11,569 nt of DNA from Pirellulales bacterium (GTDB taxonomy: Bacteria; Planctomycetota; Planctomycetia; Pirellulales; Thermoguttaceae): contig DAOWNK010000078.1 of assembly GCA_030642635.1 (NCBI GenBank), positions 1 to 11,569 of the forward strand. Direction: 5' to 3'. The notes beneath the pieces were generated by a model that searched no databases, was not told the DNA's origin, and saw only the letters and a list, made by a program, of their open reading frames with translations. Shown piece by piece: positions 6,760 through 11,569 of this stretch (the first letter of the stretch is position 1; the number at the start of each line of letters is the position of its first letter). The position numbers were made by a program, and so were the translations under genes.

Positions 6760-6786
6760 CCCCCGGATTGCAATCCGGGGGCTTTT
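6760..6786 (+). terminator. Perfect 22-base palindrome with T run facing the plus strand
   Basis: Positions 6760-6781 are a perfect palindrome centred on 6770/6771 (CCCCCGGATTG then its complement), followed on the plus strand by CTTTTC. It reads as a terminator in the plus direction, yet no plus-strand gene was found upstream. It is therefore more likely one half of a bidirectional or repeat structure than a dedicated terminator. Confidence 0.35.
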
Positions 6787-6793
6787 CTACCAC

Positions 6794-6809
6794 GCCTGGC
6801 GAGCCAGGC
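6794..6809. repeat. Small hairpin after the WbpM-like stop codon
   Basis: GCCTGG and CCAGGC pair around CGAG (6 base pairs, 4-base loop). It sits 17 bases past the stop of the WbpM-like gene on the minus strand and has no T run behind it. It could protect the 3' end of the mRNA or be part of the repeat cluster that follows. Confidence 0.5.
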
Positions 6810-6826
6810 CGTTACACACCTTTTGA

Positions 6827-8767
6827 CTATGCCTTCGCACTTGAGACTTCCACAGGCACTTCGTCTTCCGCCTGGCCGATGTCCGTTGAAGGCAGCACAT
6901 ATTCCGGAACGATTTCGTGGAGCTTTCGGCGGATGACTTCCTCGGGTTCGTAAACCAACTGTTCCAGTTCCGAGATCGCCCGACGCACCTCCGAGAGGGA
7001 ATAGTATCGATGATAAGCGGCACGCACTTTCGGGTGCGATGTGGAAAGTGTCTGTTCATCGTCGAAGTAGAGTTCCTCGAAGAGTTTCTCACCGCGGCGG
7101 ATACCGGTGAACATAATCTCGATAGCGTCCGCCGGAAGGCCGGAAAGCCGAATAAGATCGTGAGCAAGGTCGGTAATTTTGACCGGTTCTCCCATCTCCA
7201 GTACGAAGATTTCTCCGCCGTTGCCCATTGCGGCCGCTTGCAGGACGAGTTGCGACGCCTCGGGTATGGTCATGAAGAACCGTGTCATCCTGGGGTCGGT
7301 GACGGTAATCGGCCCACCGTCGCGAATTTGCTCCTGGAATACCGGAACGACGCTGCCGCTGGAACCCAACACATTTCCGAAGCGAACGACCGTAAATTGC
7401 GTCGCCGACTCCTGCGACATGGTGTGAATGTACCGCTCTGCAATTTGCTTGGACACACCCATCACGCTGGACGGGTGGACGGCCTTGTCGGTGGAGATAA
7501 ACACGAAGCTTTTGACGTCGAATTCGTCGGCCAGGTCCGCCAGTGTCTTCGTTCCACACACGTTGGTCCTTACCGCCTGGCCGACGTTGGTTTCCATCAG
7601 CGGCACGTGCTTATGGGCGGCCGCATGGAAGATTACCTCGGGGCGGTATTGGTCGAAAATCTGCCACATCCGGTTCTTGTTGGTAACGTCGGCAATGGCC
7701 GAGTGCAACCGGGTTGAGGTGCCTAGTGCACGAAGCTCCCGTTCGATCATGAAGATGGGGTTCTCGTCGTGGCCGATCAGGACGATTGTCTTCGGATTGA
7801 ACTTCAACACCTGACGGCAGATTTCCGAACCGATACTCCCCCCTGCCCCGGTTACCATTACCGTGCGACCCTCGAGCAACTCTCCGATGATTTCCGTATC
7901 CAGCACGACCGGGTCCCGACGCAGCAGGTCGTTGATCTCGATATCCCGCATCGGGATACGGTGGTCGCCGTTCAGACGGTCTTCCATCGGCGGAATGATC
8001 TTCAGCTTCAAGCCCGACGCCTCGCAGGCCTCCATCAACTGTCGAAGTCTCGCACCCGGAAGCGTTCCGGCGGTCATCAACACGTCGGTGGCCTTTGTGG
8101 CCGCAGCAATCTCACAGAGTTCCTCCATGCTCCCGAGGACCGGAATCTGGCCCAAGCGAGTTTCTTTGCATTCATCGCTCGTCGACAAAAATCCCTTTAT
8201 TCGATAAGGCAACTCATGATTGGATTGAATTTGGTGTGCCAGCATTCCGCTGGCATAATCGGTACCGACCAACAGTGCCCAACGAAAATCCTTCGGATTG
8301 AACCCCGGCCGGAACTGCTCGCGAAACTGCCGCCAGCTTGCCCGCATCGCACCCAAAAATACTATTCCAAGCACCCAGTCCAGCGCTACCACAGTGCGAG
8401 GAATCTGGTAATCTACCACGAAATGATCGATTGCCACGATGAAAAACAGCGAAAAAGCGGTGGCGCGGAGCAAGGCGACCAGGTCGGAAAATGTGACGTA
8501 GGCCCACCATCCGTCGTAATGACCCAAGGCCCAAAACACCACGAACTTCGTCGCCAGTATCCACGGCAGGCTTAGCCAAAACACCTTCATCGACTCCGGC
8601 GGAATGTGAAAGTCGAACCGTAAGGCAAACGCCAGCCAGTAGACCAACGCGAACGTGGCCAAGTGCCCAAGGCCTAAGACCCAGAATCGCTTCGATCGCA
8701 AACGTGTCACGTTTCGATGGACCGCGCGACCAATTCGAGTGTTTTTGTTTTGAGAGGTCGACTTCAT
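6827..8767 (-). CDS. WbpM/PglF/CapD-type membrane nucleotide-sugar 4,6-dehydratase
   Basis: 646 residues, full length for this family, which turns UDP-GlcNAc into UDP-4-keto-6-deoxy-GlcNAc (the entry to QuiNAc, FucNAc or bacillosamine). Four hydrophobic segments (about 28-50, 60-82, 96-118, 125-143) anchor it in the inner membrane. A CoA-binding-like Rossmann domain follows (ALLVGTDYASG, 164-174), then the catalytic SDR domain: TGAGGSIGSE (306-315), HAAAHKHVPLME (381-392), STDKAV (425-430) and MGVSK (436-440). Met436 replaces the usual SDR tyrosine, as in WbpM itself, and Lys440 is kept. RFGNVLGSSGSVVP matches the substrate loop. The ATG overlaps the EpsI gene's stop as ATGA, so the two are translated together. 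A terminator-like hairpin follows about 85 bases after its stop. The product could feed either aminotransferase in the window; which one is not determinable here. Confidence 0.95.
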   Translation of the reverse strand: MKSTSQNKNTRIGRAVHRNVTRLRSKRFWVLGLGHLATFALVYWLAFALRFDFHIPPESMKVFWLSLPWILATKFVVFWALGHYDGWWAYVTFSDLVALLRATAFSLFFIVAIDHFVVDYQIPRTVVALDWVLGIVFLGAMRASWRQFREQFRPGFNPKDFRWALLVGTDYASGMLAHQIQSNHELPYRIKGFLSTSDECKETRLGQIPVLGSMEELCEIAAATKATDVLMTAGTLPGARLRQLMEACEASGLKLKIIPPMEDRLNGDHRIPMRDIEINDLLRRDPVVLDTEIIGELLEGRTVMVTGAGGSIGSEICRQVLKFNPKTIVLIGHDENPIFMIERELRALGTSTRLHSAIADVTNKNRMWQIFDQYRPEVIFHAAAHKHVPLMETNVGQAVRTNVCGTKTLADLADEFDVKSFVFISTDKAVHPSSVMGVSKQIAERYIHTMSQESATQFTVVRFGNVLGSSGSVVPVFQEQIRDGGPITVTDPRMTRFFMTIPEASQLVLQAAAMGNGGEIFVLEMGEPVKITDLAHDLIRLSGLPADAIEIMFTGIRRGEKLFEELYFDDEQTLSTSHPKVRAAYHRYYSLSEVRRAISELEQLVYEPEEVIRRKLHEIVPEYVLPSTDIGQAEDEVPVEVSSAKA

Positions 8768-9411
8768 TTTGCTTCGTTAATCCAGTTGTAGGTAAACTTC
8801 GCAATGCTTTGTAACCGTTCTTTGGCTTTGTACAAATCATTATCACCGCCGACGGGAGTTTGCAGCAACACCTTTACCAGTGCCGGCCAGGTTTCCAGAT
8901 TCCGCATTTTCCAACGGACCCTGCCCATTTCGTACCGATCGAAGAGCGTATACTCACCGAGTTGGAACCAATAGAGCACTGCAACACGCTCTCCCTCGCG
9001 CTCCCACGTGGTGTACCTTACCAAAATACTCGAGTCTTTTCCGACGGGCAGCGACTCGCGAGTGTCCTCGGTCAACCGCCATCCGGAGGCCCGGTAGCAG
9101 TTGACCGGGCTGTGATAAATACCCTCGTCCGGATCATCGAAAACGGCAACGTGGGAAGAAACGGTGTGTTTTTTGTTGTTATGATATGTCCGGTTGACGA
9201 TGGTTTGTGCACCGGTAGCGACAAATATCCTCGAGTCCAAGTCGCTTTCCTCACCACTCCACTGTTCAAACTCCATCGGCATGACGTTGAAGTTGATCTT
9301 TGGGAGTTCAACGTCCGGCACTTTCAGGCTGGCTTCTACGGCATGGTTTGCGTAGTAGATCAGTGCAACGAGAGCCGCTGCAATAAAAATACGTGTGGCT
9401 GTGTTTATCAT
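8764..9411 (-). CDS. epsI: EpsI family protein (exosortase-associated, DUF3485)
   Basis: 215 residues with one N-terminal membrane segment (about 5-22, RIFIAAALVALIYYA) and a periplasmic remainder. The family signature HSPVNCYRASGW (100-111) is present, with conserved YHNN upstream and YWFQLGEYT further on. EpsI proteins are found with exosortase systems and in exopolysaccharide operons, often next to or fused to exosortase; their biochemical role is not settled. The frame is open to a GTG at 9453, with further ATGs at 9417 and 9411. The ATG at 9411 is chosen because AAAAGGA ends nine bases before it and because it starts directly before the membrane helix; the site is too close to 9417. The stop overlaps the WbpM-like start. 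No exosortase gene lies in the window; it may lie upstream of the right edge or elsewhere. Confidence 0.9.
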   Translation of the reverse strand: MINTATRIFIAAALVALIYYANHAVEASLKVPDVELPKINFNVMPMEFEQWSGEESDLDSRIFVATGAQTIVNRTYHNNKKHTVSSHVAVFDDPDEGIYHSPVNCYRASGWRLTEDTRESLPVGKDSSILVRYTTWEREGERVAVLYWFQLGEYTLFDRYEMGRVRWKMRNLETWPALVKVLLQTPVGGDNDLYKAKERLQSIAKFTYNWINEAK

Positions 9412-9420
9412 GGACATGCA

Positions 9421-9427
9421 TCCTTTT
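9421..9427 (-). promoter_or_regulatory. Shine-Dalgarno site deciding the EpsI start at 9411
   Basis: AAAAGGA on the minus strand. It is 9 bases from the ATG at 9411, 3 bases from the ATG at 9417, and downstream of the GTG at 9453. Only the 9411 spacing is normal, so the first 14 residues of the longer frame are probably not translated. Confidence 0.65.
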
Positions 9428-9487
9428 ATAGCATATTTTGCAAGTACTATCACACTTTCGGCCGTCAGCTTTCAGCTTTTGACACGG

Positions 9488-11569
9488 TTATGCCGGCAGG
9501 CGAGGTTCGTATCCGAGGTCCTTGTAGCGTCCGCCTTCGCTGGGGCCGGTGACTACGGCTTCCAGGACGCGAACTCCGAACGCTCGCAGGATATCGCAAG
9601 ACGCTGTAATTTTCGGCGCCTGGCTGACGTCGCGGAGAACGGAAAGAATTACCGCATCCACGTGCTGGCTGACGAATCGCGTGTCGGCCACCGGTAAGAT
9701 CGGGCTGGCGTCTACCAGGACGAAATCGTACTCATCGCGGAGTTTATCAAACAGCGTCCCGGCGGTTCCGTTGGCCAACGCCGTCAAGGCGTGACGGTCC
9801 CAGCGCCCGGCCGTCACCACGGCCAGGTCGTTGGTGGCGGTATGCTGAATTACGTCGTCGACGCTGCACTCGCCTCGCAGAAACTCGCTGACACCAGGCT
9901 TAAGCGGCAGACCGAAGACCTCGTCAAATGCCGGCCGTCTCAGGTCGAAGTCAACCAATATTGCACTGCGTTCGCTTCGGGCCAGACTCATTGCAAGCTG
10001 GGTGGCCAGCGTGGTCTTGCCTTCGCCGCCCATTGCACTTGTGACCAGCACGACGCGTGTTTGTTCGAGTTCGGCCTTCCGCAGCAACCGAGCGGCGATG
10101 CTGTCGGCCGATTCGGTCAACCGCGTATGCCAGTTCAAGTGGCTCCTCGACGGCGAGCCTAACTGGCGAATGGCCCTGGCGGGAATGACCGGAACCGAGC
10201 CGATCACCGGCAACCCGAGTCCCTTGGAGACGTCTGCGGTCGAGTTGATCCGCCCTGCGCGGGAATCCCACCACGCCACTATTCCGACAGGAACGCACAA
10301 CCCGATCATCGCGGAGAATATGGCCAGCGCAAGCCGGCCGGTGCGGTCTGAGCTTTCAGGCAACTCAGCACGTTGGATAAGCGTGATGCGCGAAGTGGAG
10401 CGGAGTTCCACCTTCAGCATTTCCCGTTCGTTGGCGATGCCGTTGAGTACGTGGTCGAGGTGATCGAGTTCCGCCCGCATCATTTCGACGTCGATCGACG
10501 ACTCGCCGATCATCTCGGCTTTTTTGCGTTGCCGATCGACGTCTTCCTGGAGCATAAATACTTGTTCCTCGCCGATCGCGATATTCATTTCTAATTGCTT
10601 GATATCGAATGCAAACTCAGCGCGTTTTTTCTGGCGAAGCTCCTCGAGCAACTCTTCGGTGCGCATGTCGAACTGCTGCTGTGCAAGCTGCAACTCGCGT
10701 TGAGCACGTTCCGTATACGCCGAGTTCGTCCCCGGCACCGCCATCATGATGTTATAGTTCATGTCGCTGCGGCGCCAGGCCAACTCTGCAAGCATTTGCT
10801 GTGCAATCGGATCGGTACGCACGTAAACGTCCAACTCGAACTCGGAGATTTCGTCTTCGTCGATGGTTTCCAACAGGGCATTCTTTGCTTTTAGTTCGCC
10901 GTAGGATTGTCTCAGGGCGAGTTGGTGCCGCACCAGTTCGTTTCGATAGGCCCCGAATTGCTGGAGTGCGATTTCTTGCTTTAACGAAAGCGCCTTGGTG
11001 TCACCTGTGCCCAACTGCTCGGCAAGTTGCTTGAAATCGGTGCGTCGTTTTCGCACCTCTGTTTCTTTTTCGGTGTAAACGCGGTCGAGTTTGCTCAGCC
11101 GTTCTCTTCGCTGGTGGTGTTCGACGTTGACGACCTCCTTCAGGTATGCGTTGACCACCGCCCGAACCAAAACGGTTACCTCGCGCGGATCGTCGTCCCG
11201 CAGGCTGACCTCCATAATCTCTGCGTTGCCCGGGAAGGTTATCCGAAGTTTACGCGAGAGCCGTGCGATCGGGTCATCCTGCCGCTTCACCATGTCGAGA
11301 TTGCTGACCTCGTCTTTTCGCAGCGCGGCGGTAAGCACAAAACGGCTTTTGACAAGTTGCTGCTGAGTGCCCTTATAGATATCAAATTGGTTTACGCCGT
11401 AGCCGCTACGTTCCGCCGTTTTGAACACGAGCATTTGTTCCCGTGAAGCCACGCGGAGATATGACTCCGAGGTGTATCTTGCCCCAAAGCTGAGCCAAAC
11501 CGCCGGCCCGACCATCGCCATACAAATCAATGCCAGCCCGGTCGCAATAATCCAACGGCGTCGCAATGC
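9488..11569 (-). CDS. Wzz-type chain-length determinant fused to BY-kinase, 5' end cut
   Basis: At least 692 residues; the frame is open to the right edge, so the TTG at 11566 is probably not the start and a short cytoplasmic N-terminus is missing. Numbering is from that TTG. A membrane helix (5-28) is followed by a large periplasmic region rich in heptad-like coiled coil (about 150-390), a second helix (411-432), then a cytoplasmic tyrosine autokinase: Walker A SAMGGEGKTT (510-519, Lys517), Walker A' VDFDLRRP (538-545) and Walker B VLVDAS (616-621). Such proteins set polymer length and aid export through Wza-like channels, controlled by autophosphorylation. The tail has only two tyrosines (Tyr681, Tyr686) instead of the usual dense cluster. 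Walker A' has Phe where Ala is common. EpsI follows after a 76-base gap, suggesting one operon. Confidence 0.93.
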   Translation of the reverse strand, partial: ALRRRWIIATGLALICMAMVGPAVWLSFGARYTSESYLRVASREQMLVFKTAERSGYGVNQFDIYKGTQQQLVKSRFVLTAALRKDEVSNLDMVKRQDDPIARLSRKLRITFPGNAEIMEVSLRDDDPREVTVLVRAVVNAYLKEVVNVEHHQRRERLSKLDRVYTEKETEVRKRRTDFKQLAEQLGTGDTKALSLKQEIALQQFGAYRNELVRHQLALRQSYGELKAKNALLETIDEDEISEFELDVYVRTDPIAQQMLAELAWRRSDMNYNIMMAVPGTNSAYTERAQRELQLAQQQFDMRTEELLEELRQKKRAEFAFDIKQLEMNIAIGEEQVFMLQEDVDRQRKKAEMIGESSIDVEMMRAELDHLDHVLNGIANEREMLKVELRSTSRITLIQRAELPESSDRTGRLALAIFSAMIGLCVPVGIVAWWDSRAGRINSTADVSKGLGLPVIGSVPVIPARAIRQLGSPSRSHLNWHTRLTESADSIAARLLRKAELEQTRVVLVTSAMGGEGKTTLATQLAMSLARSERSAILVDFDLRRPAFDEVFGLPLKPGVSEFLRGECSVDDVIQHTATNDLAVVTAGRWDRHALTALANGTAGTLFDKLRDEYDFVLVDASPILPVADTRFVSQHVDAVILSVLRDVSQAPKITASCDILRAFGVRVLEAVVTGPSEGGRYKDLGYEPRLPA

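Larger units (their letters stand above)
6713..6786. repeat. 74-base palindromic element with four GC-rich arms
   Basis: The ends are 13-base perfect inverted repeats: AAAAGCCCCCGGA (6713-6725) and TCCGGGGGCTTTT (6774-6786). Inside are two more arms (6733-6741 and 6760-6767), so four interchangeable arms can pair as two separate hairpins or as one long outer stem. The central A/T-rich spacer holds ATTATAACC. The structure could be a bidirectional terminator, an attenuator-like switch, or a small non-coding mobile repeat. It lies in the gap between the WbpM-like gene and the fusion gene. Confidence 0.8.
6558..6826. other. Gene-free leader between the WbpM-like and fusion genes
   Basis: This 269-base stretch is the longest without a gene. 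It holds the 16-base hairpin, the 74-base four-arm element, a tandem GGATAT pair (6703-6714 on the minus strand) and the 30-base duplication. The remainder, about 6651-6702, shows nothing I recognise. A minus-strand TATAAT (6747-6742) lies between two hairpins but has no convincing -35 at normal spacing. If the fusion gene has its own promoter it should be here. Confidence 0.6.

Noticed and set aside
6742..6770. Minus-strand promoter with TATAAT at 6747-6742
   Set aside because: The hexamer 17 bases upstream is CAATCC; TTGCAA is present only at about 20-base spacing. The start point would fall within a hairpin. Too weak to list as a promoter.
7769..8575. Plus-strand open frame (268 codons)
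   Set aside because: It is antisense to the WbpM-like dehydratase, whose motifs are all intact. The antisense product has no domain pattern and no ribosome site.

Overview
This window is a single-direction block of surface-polysaccharide genes, all on the minus strand, so it is read from the right end to the left. It holds nine protein genes. Both outermost ones run off the window. No RNA genes, insertion sequences or CRISPR arrays were seen. An EpsI-type exosortase-associated protein next to a Wzz/BY-kinase, moderate GC in the core and dispersed palindromic repeats fit an exosortase-bearing Gram-negative such as a planctomycete. That assignment is an inference from gene content, not a proof.

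From right to left: (1) 11569-9488, chain-length determinant fused to a tyrosine autokinase, 5' end missing. (2) 9411-8764, EpsI-family protein. (3) 8767-6827, membrane-bound WbpM/PglF-type nucleotide-sugar 4,6-dehydratase. (4) A 269-base gene-free stretch (6826-6558) with three hairpins and an exact 30-base tandem duplication. (5) 6557-4938, a fusion of a WbpB/WlbA-like sugar dehydrogenase with a WbpD/WlbB-like acetyltransferase. (6) A gap with a long inverted repeat that also supplies the 3' end of the fusion gene. (7) 4811-3681, WbpE/WlbC-like aminotransferase. (8) 3635-2664, extended SDR epimerase/dehydratase. (9) 2667-1531, a second DegT-family aminotransferase. (10) 1534-485, a Rossmann-like protein of unknown function. 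(11) 445 to the left edge, a FemAB/GNAT-like acyltransferase, 3' end missing.

The genes appear to make at least two activated amino sugars and to control assembly of the polymer that uses them. The fusion protein plus WbpE-like enzyme can account for oxidation, transamination and N-acetylation at C3 of a UDP-GlcNAc-uronic acid type substrate. The WbpM-like enzyme supplies a 4-keto-6-deoxy sugar. The left-hand cassette (SDR, aminotransferase, Rossmann protein, acyltransferase) looks like a separate pathway to an N-acylated amino sugar. Its first three genes are joined by ATGA start/stop overlaps, and the Rossmann member has no function I can name. The kinase and EpsI protein at the right end tie the locus to polymer export and exosortase-linked envelope biology. 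The two leftmost genes look less GC-rich than the core genes.
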